The notes: generated from the letters alone by a model not told the origin. A stretch of DNA of 64,000 nt from Filosporella fistucella (GCA_030077755.1 JAQJZZ010000004.1:744001-808000); one strand, 5' to 3'. Shown: positions 48,531 through 61,209, counted from the stretch's first letter. Translations and numbers: made by a program.

Positions 48531-49920
48531 ATGATTGGTCGTGCTCTCATTACTTCCCTTCTGTTGGAGGCTTCAACTGTATATGCCTTCCCTAATATGG
48601 CAGAGGCCCTCGCGAAGAGTCATCTGAATGAGCGTGTGTCAATTGTTTACCTTTGCTGGTAGCGAACTGACCATTCTAGGTATTGCTCCTATTGCACCCT
48701 TCCCCGAATACCCGGGGGCCCCATACCATGCCTTGTATAATAAATTCGATGCTGCTTCTCAACTCGTCTCAACAAGTGGTGAGCACGCATGGCAGGCTCC
48801 AGGGCCTGGCGATATTCGTGGACCTTGCGCTGGTCTGAATGCCGCTGCCAACCATGGCTATCTTCCTCGGGATGGTATTGCTACTGCCGAAACCGTGAAC
48901 ACAGGTCTTTGGGAAGCGTTTGGTCTCGACAAAACCGCCACTCTCTTCCTTCAAACCGCAACTATGTTCTTCGACGGTGACCCAGTCTCTGGCAGATGGT
49001 CCATTGGTTACCACTCTGACAAAACTCAGTCACTTGGTCCTATTGGTGATCTGCTCGGTAACGAAACGGGTATTTGCGCCTATGGACATTTGAAGACTGA
49101 AGGAGATGCTTCAATTACCCGAGGCGATTGGCTCGCACCGGAAATGAACTCAAATTGTGCTTCATATCCCGAATTCGCACAAGAGCTACTGGATCTCGCC
49201 AAATCCATGACAGGTGGAAATATCACTCCTCAAGTCTTGGCTCAACATCAATACAACCGCAAACAACACTCCATCGCCACGAACCCCAACTACTTCTCTC
49301 CTGCCTATGCAGGCATCGCATTTACATTTGGTGCACACATGTTTGCGTACGAATTACTTGCCAACCATTCAGCTGAATATCCTCGAGGGTTCCTGACACC
49401 CGAAGTTTTTGAATCATTCTTCAGTTACACGAGAGATGATGCCGGAAAATTAGTCTTCACATACGGCCACGAGCGTATCCCAGATAACTGGTACAGGCGC
49501 GCAGACGACGACGCCTGGACTCTGTCAGATATCCTCATCTCCACCGCTCAGCAATGTGTCTCCTACCCCTCCAACTGTGCCGTCGGCGGTAATACCGGGG
49601 AGGTGAACTCCTTCTCTGGCGTCAACCTCGGCGATATCTCAGGCGGACTTATCAACTCTGTCGAGGATCTGAGTGATCCACAGCGACTGGGTTGTTTCAT
49701 GTCGCAAGTAATTCAAGCTGATGTACCGAGTTTCTTGGACAATGTATTCAATGGTGTGCTGTTGAGTCAGGTCACGGCCTTGATTCCTACGGTTCTTATG
49801 CCTGCTTTGGCAGGATTGGGCGATTGTCCTAATTTACCACCTGGAAAGAGTGTTATGCAGTATGGTGCTAAGTATCCTGGTGCGAAGTTTATGACTAGTG
49901 GACCTAGAAATCCGTTTTAG
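48531..49920 (+). CDS. Secreted heme-thiolate peroxidase (chloroperoxidase/unspecific peroxygenase family)
   Basis: Two exons (48531-48633, 48680-49920; 46 bp intron, phase 1) encode 447 aa. A signal peptide is clear (MIGRALITSLLLEASTVYAF, probable cut after Ala19). The family's heme-ligand region is RGPCAGLNAAANHGYLPRDG, with Cys84 as the axial thiolate. The usual PCP triplet reads PCA here. The EGD motif is at 175-177 (EGDASITRGDW). Several N-glycosylation sequons are present (for example NETG, NITP, NHSA). The length fits the larger fungal members. Such enzymes use H2O2 to halogenate or hydroxylate substrates outside the cell. Substrate is unknown, and a role in lignin or plant-compound turnover is only a possibility. 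Confidence 0.88.
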
Positions 49921-51190
49921 ATGAAACTTGCAGATGAGTTGGGGATATGGCGGAGGATTTGATATCTCTCTATCTATATATAAAACTCATAACGCTTTAG
50001 ATTCAGTGCCCAATGAATGTTATAGTTCAATAGCTGTACCTTCAGACACATTCCCCTTGACGTCGTGACTTTTTCCAAATGATTAAATGGCTCATAAGAG
50101 AGCATTACAGGTTTCTCATCAAAAGGAAGATTTGTGAATGGGCTAAGAACAAGAGTCAGCCCGCATATACCGTGTGTACAGCACTCACACGCAGGACGTT
50201 CTGCCTTCAGCATGTGTGTATCAAAGGTGACTTTACCTTGTCATCGTGAACTGTGTTATATTTTCTTGAAAATCCGTGAAGCAGTACAGAAACTATAGAT
50301 CGAGGGAATGTAAACAAGTGGCTCTTATACTGAATTCCAGTAGACAGGTCATTCAGATTTCTTCTGCGTCACTACGCAATCGACAGCTGGAGTGAATCGA
50401 CTGATTTCTTTCCCATGCTGGTCCTGAAATGTTTTTCCCCCTAAAATCCTAATTTTTAACTACTTTTATAAAGGCTGCCTAGCATGAGAGCACAAAACTG
50501 AAAGCTTAAGTGTGTTTCTATCTGGCATGCAGAATTGGAAGTTATTAATTCTCCTCCGGTATACAATTACCCCGCCATCGATTACCCCGCACCAAGTTAC
50601 GAGGACAGCTTAACGGGTTCTTGAGTCTATATCTATACATCGGTATCCCTCTCGCTGTGCGTTCCCTTCTATCATTGCAGATTTATATTCGAGACTGCTG
50701 TAGACCTGCTCTATTGTATGACTAAAGTCTAGTGGGATACCTGTGGTTTAGAGACCAGTACCTGATATTCCAGGGTTGATTCGCTAAATTTTAGCGATGT
50801 GCCGCCAATTAAGGTCAAATATCGAGTGTGGTGATGATGAATAAAGGGGTGTTTACTGCTTCGTCACTTGACTATTTTGAGCGAGTAACCATTGTAAAGG
50901 ACAACTTGATGACAGATACGAAAATCATTTATCACTTATATTTGGTATATATAACTCATTCGTCACAAATCATTGTTCACAGGCTACAACTTCGAAGTGT
51001 TTTGATTTTCGCTTCACATGATTTTGGATGAAATCTCTGGCGGTGAAATTGGATATGCTTGTGACATATACACGAAATAGGAACTCCCAGTAGCAATCTG
51101 AATCATATCACCCAAATGTGTCCCATAATCCACTCGCTAAGTACAAATCACCATCTTACAAATTTTTATCCAACCTCACAATGTCCTTCC
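49921..51190. other. Intergenic region between the peroxygenase and the small unknown gene
   Basis: About 1.27 kb without a convincing gene. The ORF-like stretches have no ATG-start or family support. A perfect inverted repeat with 8 bp arms is at 50781-50797. Confidence 0.55.
50781..50797. repeat. Inverted repeat TCGCTAAA-T-TTTAGCGA
   Basis: Perfect 8 bp arms around a single central T. It is isolated from gene ends (about 390 bp downstream of the small gene's stop). It could be a dyad binding site or a small hairpin; function unknown. Confidence 0.4.
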
Positions 51191-51604
51191 CTAACATCTG
51201 ACATTGTCATATCCGGCAACTGAACCCGCATTTCCATCAAGACTCCATTTTTCTCCTTCTCCATCTAGTGATATCTCATCTTCGTAAAACACCCAGTGTT
51301 CTGTGTGTCCGTAGGTATCCCAAGTATTCCAGGGGCCATCACATGGAGCTTGGTTCATCCATCTGGCCAGCAGGGTTACTTGCAAAGTTCTCTTATTGTT
51401 TGATGAGGTCGAGGGTGAGGTAATTGCAGTGGAGTTTTGTGAAGAGTAGATGTTGGACTGAGCTTGAGTGGGAGTTTCGGCGATGGTTTTCTAAGTGAAG
51501 TTAGCATTGAGTGGAAGTGACACAAATGTCTTACTGGCATTTACCTTCGAATGAGTTTTCGAATTCTTAGTTGGAGTATTCGAGGACTCTGATTTGGTCG
51601 ACAT
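51191..51604 (-). CDS. Small hypothetical protein, 119 aa, two exons
   Basis: The exons are 51604-51545 (MSTKSESSNTPTKNSKTHSK) and 51490-51191, joined across a 54 bp intron with a GTAAAT donor, a GCTAAC branch point and a TTAG acceptor, in phase 0. The first 55 residues are Ser/Thr/Asn/Lys-rich and probably disordered. The last 65 residues are different: acidic and Trp-rich with a regular pattern (LARWMNQAPCDGPWNTWDTY, then HWVFYEDEISLDGEGEKWSL), ending in NVRC. It has no signal peptide or membrane segment. I recognise no family. The proper intron and the compositional change argue for a real gene. Confidence 0.5.
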
Positions 51605-52553
51605 CTTTGTGAGATTTATTTCGATACGGATATTGATTAATTGGATCTTGAGGTGCATTGCAGTCGTATTGTTGAATTGAAACGTGCAATCCTATTGTCT
51701 GGAGGGAATTGTCCGCGCCTTTATACTCCTCGGACGGGAGGTCACAGTGAAGGACAACACATTCTCTCAAGATTCTGCCTAGCTTACTTTGAGCCCTGAG
51801 AGGGGACTTTCGTTCTGTGTGCGATATCATTTTTGGGCATCTCATTTGTTTGCCTTCAATTGACTGTACGGATATTTTGGTCTGCCGTATTCCCTCTAGT
51901 AGAGGCTGCAAAATTGCCGAGCTTCACTCTTTGGAAATGTCTTGGAGGGAGCATGGGTGTAATAGGCATCCCTCTCGACAATACGTGGGGAACTTTTGTC
52001 ACTGCACAAGGCTGATCAAAAATCCCTGTCCGAAACCGACGTCGAGAGTTGAAGTGACACTTGATAGCCAAATCCGATCATGTCGAACTGCTGTAAAGTC
52101 TCCTGGGCTTAAGTTCTCGAATTCTCTCATCCGGAATATTTCTATCCCAGGGTTTTTATTGGCTATCTGTGGGGGACTTATGTCGTAACACAAGCCTGAC
52201 TAAGATGTTGTGAACATGCGCCGATAATAGAGGCGCGAGAGTGAGACTTCGTCAACCAGATCCGCCTGGTATACCGATACGCCACAGATCTCTTGGGTTT
52301 GCTGTTATTCTGCGAGGGACTTTTGACGGTCTTGGCACAGCTGAGGGAAGGAATGTGGCGTTGCTGCAGAGGACTTTTGTCGTAACCAATCATTAAAGGG
52401 GCTTAAGCGAAACACGTCCATGGTGTCACACCTCCGCCGGGACACCGAGCCTGATATTTGGCTACGATGGCGCATGTAAAAAGGGCATTTCCCTCAATAC
52501 CAGTCTCTTTGTCTGTATGATTCATTCACCTTCTTGTACTGAAACCCGGAAAA
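51605..52553. other. Intergenic region, small unknown gene and Clr5-domain gene (divergent)
   Basis: A 949 bp gap between outward-facing genes. Four to five degenerate copies of a GGACTTTTGTCGTAAC word are spread across it and are listed separately. No coding gene seen. Confidence 0.5.
51801..52387 (+). repeat. Dispersed GGACTTTTGTCGTAAC-like repeats
   Basis: Related words occur at about 51802-51815 (GGGGACTTTCGTTC), 51987-52000 (GGGGAACTTTTGTC), 52171-52189 (GGGGGACTTATGTCGTAAC), 52314-52330 (GAGGGACTTTTGACGGT) and 52369-52387 (AGGACTTTTGTCGTAACC). All are on the plus strand, upstream of the Clr5-domain gene. They may be remnants of a repeat array or a multi-copy binding site. Confidence 0.4.
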
Positions 52554-54832
52554 ATGGATTTCAACACACTTCCCGGTCAACGTGACCCAGCCTCGACCCA
52601 GTGTGAGCTCATGCAGCCTGGGATGGCACGAGGGCTTTCTAGCATAATTGCGGCAGATGAGGAGCCACCCTCTGATAACTCAAAGTTTCGAAAACGTGAC
52701 ATGATATCGAAAGAAGAATGGGAGATTCTGAAGCCAGTCATCAAGCGAATGTATACCAATGAGAATCGTACTACTAAAGACATCTCTCAGTATCTTGGAG
52801 AACATCACAACTTTGCTCCTACGTAAGTAGCCACTTCAAATGACATTTAAAAATATTGAAGTGTATTAGAAAGAGACAATTACTGAGAAAAATCTCCGAC
52901 TGGGGTTACGAGAAAAATACGAAGAGAGAGGAAAGACAAAAACTCATTGCTGCTGTCGCTGAAGGGAGTCACAATGTTGGGGACAATATTAGAGGAAGGA
53001 AGCTAGATGCTGCTAAGATACAGCGATGGAAGAGACAAGGAAAACTGCGATCTGGGGTGTCGGATGAAGCAAGTGAGGAAGATACAGCAGGTAAGTCGGC
53101 AGTCCCTCAATCTCATCACAGCTAACAAGAACTAGATACAATGACGCAGGGTTCAGTTCTGAACCTATCTATCAGACGTCGCGAGTCACTTACAACTGGC
53201 CCAAATGGCTTCCAAAAATTCAATGTAGTCGATACCCAACCAGTCTCGAAAGCCATAGAGACAAATTTGAGGGAGAGAGATCTGGGCACACAAGATAAAT
53301 GCTCTAACGACACAAACGTATTCCAATGTGTGGACGTTGTGAATTCTCCACGTCTGACGGGTTTGATTGGGGCATTGGCAATCGAAGAGTGTGCAGATCT
53401 ATCCCTTTTGGACTCTCTGGATGCTGGCAGTCAGACTGTAGAAGAGATCGAGGCTGAAGATCAGTTGAATTCATTGATGCTTGGGGTCGATATACAAGGC
53501 AAATGTCCAGAGACGACATCCATTATACGATCAAAACAAAACCCTGAGTTCGAAGACTTGATCACGATATTGAGAACTCAGAAGCCAAAATTTCTTGAAG
53601 TCTATCCATTTCCAAACCCCTCGTCAAAATCTGGAACGCCAAGACTCTGGCGCGATACTCTTTCCCATGCGAAAGGCCTCCTTACAGAATCGCAATGTCT
53701 ACAAAAATGTCGGAGGATGAGGCTATGCAAGAAACCTGATACACGCTTCCTCAGTAGTATGTGGAATATAGCGGACAAGTATTACAACTCTTGCAATTTC
53801 CAAGCTGCAGAATCATGGTACCGCCGCCTTGTAAGCTACAAACAACATTACCGCACGTTCCGACAGCAAGAAACTCTAAGCGCCTGTTACTTTGTGATCG
53901 ATTCTACCCACCTGCAAGAAAGAATCGCAGACGCACATTCTTTGAATATCGATTTCCACAAAAAAGTGATGCGTATAGTCAAGGTCGACAGTGCGCTGGC
54001 GTTTCTATCAACAATGACGTTAGCTTCTTTGCTCCGGTCTTTCGATAGATACGAGGAAGAAGAGTGCATTTTGAGACAGTTGGTACAAATTTCCCTCGTC
54101 ACGAACGGAATGAGATGTCGGACGACTCTGCAGGTCATTTCGAAATTGGCTGTTTGTCTTGCCTCAAGAAAAGACTATGCCGAGAGCGAGACGTTACAGC
54201 ATAGTACGATTAAGATCAACCTTGACGATGGGGGAAAGACCGATGTCAGGAATGCGGAAGATTCACTTTGGACTATGGTCAGGCTTGGGGAGGTATTTCG
54301 AGATCAGGGTAAATTAGTTGAAGCGAAAAGTATAGTTGAAGTTGCGTTAGAGAGACATGCTCTTGTACCAGGTATAAGAAATTGGCACATTATTGGGTTC
54401 GATTTGAGGTTTGAGTTGTGTCTCATTAACCACGATCAAGGGAAACTGGAAGAGTGTGAGATAGGCGTACGGAAACTGTTAATGGGCGAAGCAAAAGCAA
54501 CAGCTGCGCAAAAAGCGGGAGCTAAAGAGTTGTTGGCGGATGTTTTGAGGGATCAGTCGTTATATGAGGAGGCTACAAAGTATTACGAGATGGCTGCTAG
54601 GGAATATGAGAAGCTGGTTGGGTTGGGGCATAGCTGGTCGATGTACTCTGTTGAGCAATCGGGACTCTGTTACGTGCGTCAGAGAAAACTGAGAGAAGCT
54701 GAGGCTTACTTTCGAGGGGTATTGGAGGGGCTACGTGGGGAGACACGGAAAGATTATAAGTCTGATACTGCCTGCCGTCAAGTTGAGCTCTGGATTTCTG
54801 CAGTGGAGAGGATGCAGCATCAGGAGGCGTAG
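52554..54832 (+). CDS. Clr5-domain protein with TPR-like C-terminal region
   Basis: Three exons (52554-52822, 52870-53090, 53136-54832) encode 728 aa, with introns of 47 and 45 bp and consistent phases. The Clr5 domain spans about residues 50-110: the helix EEWEILKPVIKRMYTNENRT, then YLGEHHNFAPTKRQLLRKIS, DWG and YEKN. A basic, probably nuclear-targeting stretch follows (residues about 105-150). The middle is disordered. The last 350 residues are helical with repeated amphipathic pairs resembling TPRs, such as FQAAESWYRRLVSYKQ, YAESETLQHSTI and KLREAEAYFRGVL. In S. pombe, Clr5 acts in mating-type silencing; in filamentous fungi the domain occurs in a large, poorly studied family. A gene-regulatory role is therefore only a suggestion. 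It is convergent with the NmrA-like gene (197 bp apart). Confidence 0.8.
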
Positions 54833-55029
54833 TTTATTCTCGCTTGAGATCGACATCAAAGATGTAAAATGAAGCAAGTATCCTGTAGTACAAATAATCT
54901 CTGAAATGAAGAAAATCGCAAGTGTCGGCCATAAATAAACCTTGCACGCAATGAAATATAAGGATACCCAGTCAGCCTCTATCAAAGTTCAGAATTCTCA
55001 ATGCCATGACCTGGCTCCCCTCCCAAATC

Positions 55030-56299
55030 CTATTCCTCATCAACCCACAACGGCTTCTGACTCCTCACCTCCGCCCTCCTTGTCGCCTCATCCAATGCCT
55101 CATCTCCCTCCTTCTCCACTCTCAACAATCCATTCTTCGTCCCTCTTCGACTCTCAAAATCCCCATTTCCATCTTGGTAGAAAACACGTGTATACATCAT
55201 CTTCGCAAAACCCATTCTCTTTCCTTCTTTCATTTCCTTGATTCCTTCTGCGTAGCGAGCAATAGAAGGTTGATAGCTTATGGACCAGTCGGAGGGAGAG
55301 GTGGAAGTGGTGCGGAGAACGGAGGCGAACATTTCTTTCTGGGAGAGGGTGAAAGAGTTGGTGTAGAGGAGGGTATTTTTCAAGGGGTCGAGGGAGGTGG
55401 AAGGGAGGGAGACTGGGAAAAATTAATCATTTGGGTATTGAGACTCGGACATATAATGTGAGAATCTCTCCACAAGAGCATAGTCTCGATATCAAAATGA
55501 GAGAATACTTACGCAAGGCAGCAACCACCCTCCCAACCTGGGGCCAAGTTGAACTCGCGATCTTAGTCTCACCATCATCAAAAAAGGTGACATTCTTCTT
55601 CTGAAGATCAAATCCAAATGCCGAAGGGATAGCGAGTGACCACTCGTACCAGAATCCCGTCACCACAGCAATATAACTACTCTTGCCAAGTGAAGCAATA
55701 AGGTTTCTGATAGCAACTACTAAAGTTAGACTCATTCCTAAAAACAATGATAAGAGAAGTAGAGAGGGAGAATAGCAACATGACAAAAAGGAAGATAAAT
55801 ACCCTGTCTCTTAAAAACAAAAACATCCCCAACAAGCCCTTCATCAGCAGTATCAACCCCCCACTCACTAGGCAAAATCCACTTCACCCCCGCCTCAGCC
55901 GCCGCCTTCACAAGCCCCTCTTCAACCTCATGAGGCGTCATACCTCCCAACGTAATGATTAAAGCATCTTGTCCTTTCAATACCTCCACGAGGTCAGAGT
56001 GATTAGAATAATCTACTTTTTTGACGATGAGGTTGGGAGGGAAGGTGTTGGTGGAGGAAGAATTGAGGCGGGTTAGGGCTGTGATGGTGTGTTTGGAAGC
56101 GGAGAGGAGAGAGGAGGTTATGTAGGTGCCGACGTTTCCTGTTGCCTGGGAGGGGTGTTAGATGTGTACTGGATTTGGGGGAGGGAAGAAGAATAGATTG
56201 GAAAAGTTGACAACTGCGAGTAAAATAGGGAATATAATAAACGAGGGAAAAAAGAAGACCTACCCCAACAATAGCAACTTTCTTAATAGGTTGATCCAT
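55030..56299 (-). CDS. NmrA-like/isoflavone reductase-like NAD(P)-binding protein
   Basis: Four exons (56299-56264, 56145-55803, 55737-55513, 55412-55030) encode 328 aa, with introns of 118, 65 and 100 bp and matching phases. The N-terminus is a Rossmann fold beginning VAIVGATGNVGTYI, with the dinucleotide glycine pattern G12-x2-G15-x2-G18. Further family features are DALIITLGGMTPHEVEEGLV, AAAEAGVKWILPSEWGVD and later NPL-like DPLKNTLLYTNSFTLSQ. Length matches the atypical short-chain dehydrogenase group that includes NmrA and phenylcoumaran benzylic ether reductases. Members are either NADP(H)-dependent reductases or redox sensors such as NmrA. There is no cluster of secondary-metabolism genes around it, so the role is open. 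Confidence 0.83.
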
Positions 56300-59200
56300 A
56301 TCCTTAATCCCCGAATTTACTTATCCCTTTCCCTTCCTATCAAATGCCTCTTTAACTCTTTCTTCTCAGTGATCCAAAAAAAAAAAATATCTCAAACCTA
56401 AAGACAACCAATAAACTACCCAATAATCCAGTATCCAATTCCTTTCCCATGTATCCCTACTCTTCTTATACCAACCATATCCAAATACATCAAAACATAA
56501 AGCTTAACTCCACCGGCTTTAAGCCCGGTCTTAATCCTCGCCTACGGTCTTAATCCTCGCCTACGGTCTTAATCCCCTTTCCCCTTTCTCCTTCCCTCCT
56601 CCTCTCTTTTAGCTAAAATGGGCCAGAAAATGTCTGCTAATGAGAAAGTGGCGTATTTGATTGGTGATATGCTTTCGAGTCAATAGAAACGACGAATTAG
56701 AGTGATGCGAGAATGGACTGCGGAGTGTGACGGAGTCCGAAGTTGTGGATGGGGTTTGAGTGGTGGGAAGAGGATGAAGTGATGATATAGTTGATACTGT
56801 GGGAGAGGATAGGAATGCGAGGGAAAGGGGCGTTATGGTGAGAGTGTGGTGGCCTGATGGGGTGTGGGAATAGAGTAGGGGATGTAGATATGTTATTATT
56901 CGAATAGAGAGATGCAGTAGAGGTGAAGCATAGATGTGCAATTCAGCTATGGGAACACCTTTCTAAGTAGAATCTCATGTATGTTGTCTAGATATAATAG
57001 AAAGCCAAGTAAGGTTGATGGTGAGAGCATCGAAAAAGGGAAACAGTTGATTAAGATCACGTGAAATATCAATAAAAAATGCGTGTGGTACGAGAATCTT
57101 TTGACAGCTCCATGGCAATGCAATAAATTAATGGTATCACTATCTTGGAGATATAAGGTGATTACATTTCGACCCTCTTGTGCAGCTATGTGTAAGAAGT
57201 CCTAACAAAGTAGCGCCTGATCGTATGAGCCGTCACATCACGTGATAATACCTGTTTATCTGAACCGTTTTGCTTTCCAGTCTCCTCATCCTTCTGCTAA
57301 TGACCTGAGTACAGAGACCGGCTACCTGCCTCACCCAAAGTATTATTAAATACCAACATAGTTATTGTCTCGCCCACTTCCCTTCCGCGATTCCTCTTAC
57401 GCCTCTAGAAACAGAGACAACAAGAGTTTCGTAGTTCAGGGAGGTGGAGTGAATGAGAGTTTGCCAAGGTGTTGCATAGTAACGTCTTGAGAGATAGCTG
57501 ATGGTTTAAGATGTAGAACGATTGATGATGGAAAGTAGCAATAGTGGCTTGGAGGAAAGGTAGGGGCACGCACGAACATGAGGGGTTGAAGATTAGGGTG
57601 GTGGTAGGGCGTTGCGATAGACATGAGATTAAAGGAATAGATTGGGAGCAAATAAATGTGTAAATAATATCTGCTAGAAAACAACCGTCTTGGAACCTGG
57701 ATAAAGATTTCCCTCGTCTCGCTGACTACCATTTCCAGCTCGCACTCGAGACTTCTCAAAATTGTGCGTGAAGGAGGAATTGCAGAAAATTGTCCAGGGC
57801 TCGGATTGACCCCTCACATCAGAATATTTGCCCAACCGTCTCCAACAGTCTTCATTTCGAATCAAGGCTGCGCTCTCATCAAAGCCCTCTTATCCTTTCT
57901 TGTGTGTTTAGAAATGAAGCAATTCCAAGAACTCATCTCACGAGCCCCTTATTAAGCACGCTTGAAGTCTCGCTTCGAAATTGAACTCCTAACTAGGGTA
58001 AGGAGGAATCCGTGGACGACTTAAACACTCGCATCGCTCTCAGACAATCAATATATCCATTTCCCGCCGTCAAAGCTGTCAATAACAATAGGGTCAATAT
58101 CACCAACAACCAACGTTCGCACAACATAACTTCGGACGGACATGAAACCCGTTCGCATAGTATAGCATAATCCGCAAGCAACTCACTTGGGTTTCAGCTG
58201 ACGAAGCTTTTCGCGATGAAAATACTCTACCCTGAATTCGTGCTTTCAGCGTCGTTAAGATGAGGAAGTCCATTGAGGAGAACGACCTCAAGATGCGAAA
58301 GAGAAAAGGGGTCTAAAACTCGGAGCTACACCTCGCATCCGATCCGATGCTACTTCATCTTCGATGATTTCGTATCCTCGTATTCACAGCTAACCATAGT
58401 CCCGACAAACCTTGTCCAGTGCTCAGACCACAACGGCTCGACTCGCTCACCCATGCTCCATCATCTCGTTTCTGTTTCGCATGCTGAATCCTCGTCCGGC
58501 GCGTTTCGGGGACTTTTTATTGGATGTTGTTCTAGCTGCCGGCATGAGACAGGCTGATTTATTGGTTGAATAGAGGTAAGGCGGAAGGCACAGCACATCT
58601 TGCATAAGGCGTGCATAACTTTTGATGAAGAGCCGAATCCGTGATTCGGTCGGCGTGCGGAATCTCGCGAATTTTCAACTTGACTTTGATTTTTGTACAG
58701 GGGACTTTCGAAACGAAAATAGCTGGAAAAAGATTTTTGGCGCCCGATGGAGCAAGGAAAAGTCTGAGCTGCTAAGCTTAATTGTTTGGTGGAGACGAAA
58801 AGTATTTAATTTTATTTACGGTTTCTTGAGATTTGATTTGCTGATCCAGGTCCAACAGAGATTTGAGTAGGGTAAGTGCTCTCGTGCTGTGGCTGATGTC
58901 TTTGGATGATAGGGGTCACCTCCGTACAGTACAGTACTGTACAGTGGTAAAGTGCTGGATTGTGATAAGATTAGGGGTGGTATATTTCCGAATCGGATTA
59001 TGGATCAAGATCAGCTGTTTCTTGATACCCGTCTGAGATGTGATGTTGAGAATCTCGACTTCATCAAGCAGCAACAAATCTTCTGATCGTACGACAAAGT
59101 CATGCACTTGTCTTCACCGCGATTGCTTTTCGGCCGAAGAGGAAAAAGTGTACTTAATCTGCTTGCTGACATCAGAGGGTATGGTAAGCAGCACTTTTGA

Positions 59201-61209
59201 CAGTCCATCATTTTGGCTGGTGCTAAGAACGGTGTACCGGAAGCGAGGTCAGGATGTTGGAGCTGAACGGCGACCATTTCTCGAATGCTGACTGATTTAA
59301 TTTTGAAGCGCAGCCCCGTTGGCCTATGTGCGGCGAATACCAGGAGACCTTGAAACTATGGATTCAATAAAAGTAATCATATTCATTTCATGACTGTAAA
59401 ATTCACCAACTTGGTCAATCAAACCGTGCGCCGTATTTACCGTACTCCTTTCCCAGATCCAACGGCTGAAGTGCAGACATGGGATTTTATGAAACTGGGG
59501 ATGCAAAGCAGGCTTGCATATCGTGGAATGATTTGTTTCAAAACACGATCAATGCCTCAGCCTCACTCCACAGAATCCTTTGACCAAGAAATAGGCTGAA
59601 TAAGACGCGCTTCACGTAACTCAGCCTTCTCCTCGAGTTCGTTACAGGTTCTGCAACCGCAGTGACGTCTTCTAGGATTCTTCATGTTGAAGAGTCTGGT
59701 CAAGAATTGTGGCTGAAAAGCAGAGCGGTCATGACGCCTTGACTGGCGAGACTGGCTCAATATACGGCGAAGACGCGGCCAACAGTAGCTTGCCTGAAAA
59801 GTAATGCTTGCAGGGGAAGAGCGTACAGTACAACCGTACGGCAGGTAACAACGTTAATTATATGACGACGACAAGATGGTGCAAACAGACAAGAGGTGTT
59901 TGGCGTCGCAGAATGATGGACCTCCGCATTGAAGAGGGGTCATGTAAGGTAAGGGAAGGTCATGCACCTCATCCTATGTCTTGATACTGGTGGTTATCGA
60001 TAACCGTCCGGGAAAGCTTCCATTGGGGTGCAGATGCGATAGTGCGCACATTCTTATCTGGTCTGTCTGTCCGTCTGAATTGTCTGCCGGCGGTCTGATT
60101 CTGCTCTAGATTTCTGATAATACTAACCATGGTCTCTTATGCTAGGAAATTATAGCTTTGAACCCAGCCATGGCCAGTTAGATGTTGGCCTTTTGAGTTG
60201 CGGATCGCCGGAGTTGTGGTATCACCAGTAACTTACTATCCTGCTGACTGGGCGCGCATGCAGCAGCACATGATGTCCAGGCCCTCCTTGCGACGGGATG
60301 CAATCCAAATCATCGTGCACATCTAGCATGTGGTGTTGGAGAGGTTGTGTCGTGGGGAACGGTGTGTGGTGTGGTGGTGTATGAGGCGTGAGATGCGTGA
60401 TATGAGCATGATGTGGTCGTGAGAAAAGACATGGCCAACAGAGAGTAAGGTAGAGCTTTGAAGTTGATGAGGTAAGGTAATAGGTGACGATGATAATCAT
60501 GGCATCCATCTTGTAACATTATCGTAAAACTGCCCCTCTTTTAGTCAAAAACTCCAAAGAAAATACCTACCTTACAATCTGGAAACCTTGTGCACAGCCT
60601 TTTTTGGAGGTATTTTTAATTCGGTATCAATCGGAGTCCGACTCTGACTGACAATTTGGTGGTTCCCGTTCCCGTCCCTGTCGAACAGAATCTCGCTTGG
60701 TATGCCTGTTACTTTCCCTTTGTGTGTGTGGATGGCTGAGGATGTGGATGTGGATGTGAGTTGAGGTGAACCCTGTAAGTGCTGTGCAAAATGTGAGTGT
60801 GAGGTGGATGTGTGGCTTGGAGCCAGAGCCCATGTCACTTCAAATTACTGTTCCTCGCCAAGCCCCTAGCCAGTTAGGTTTGGGCAGCCGCGATCCCAGC
60901 ATCGTCGAATACCGACACTTCCGCCCTCTCATTACTCTTACTCTCTCATTCTCACTCTTCTACCTCTTCGTCCGCATCTTGCTCCCTACTCCTCTACTCC
61001 ACCACCACCCCAATCCTTCCTCTACCGCTACGACGAGAGACAAACATCGACTTCATGTGCAGATCATAGCATACGAGATTCCGATTACCAGTATCTTTCC
61101 TCCCTCACTCTCTTCCGCGCATCCGCCTCCCAACTTCTCGCCCCGTTGTTGAAACACCATCAACTCTTTTAGCTGCACGTCGTTCGAGCGGTCTCCAGAG
61201 CTCAAGAAC
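56300..61209. other. Gene-free region upstream of AUR1
   Basis: About 4.9 kb without a supportable gene; open frames are short and unlike any family I know. It holds a 19 bp tandem repeat (56527-56575), CACGTG hexamers at 57058-57063 and 57239-57244 (the latter inside the palindrome ATCACGTGAT), and a 14 bp palindrome GTACAGTACTGTAC at 58929-58942. The 60890-61200 stretch is pyrimidine-rich and probably the AUR1 promoter and leader. Confidence 0.55.
56527..56575 (+). repeat. 19 bp tandem repeat, about 2.6 copies
   Basis: The unit GGTCTTAATCCTCGCCTAC is repeated exactly at 56527-56545 and 56546-56564. A partial third copy runs to 56575. It lies about 230 bp upstream of the NmrA-like ATG, so it may be in that promoter. 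Exact identity suggests a recent duplication. Confidence 0.75.
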
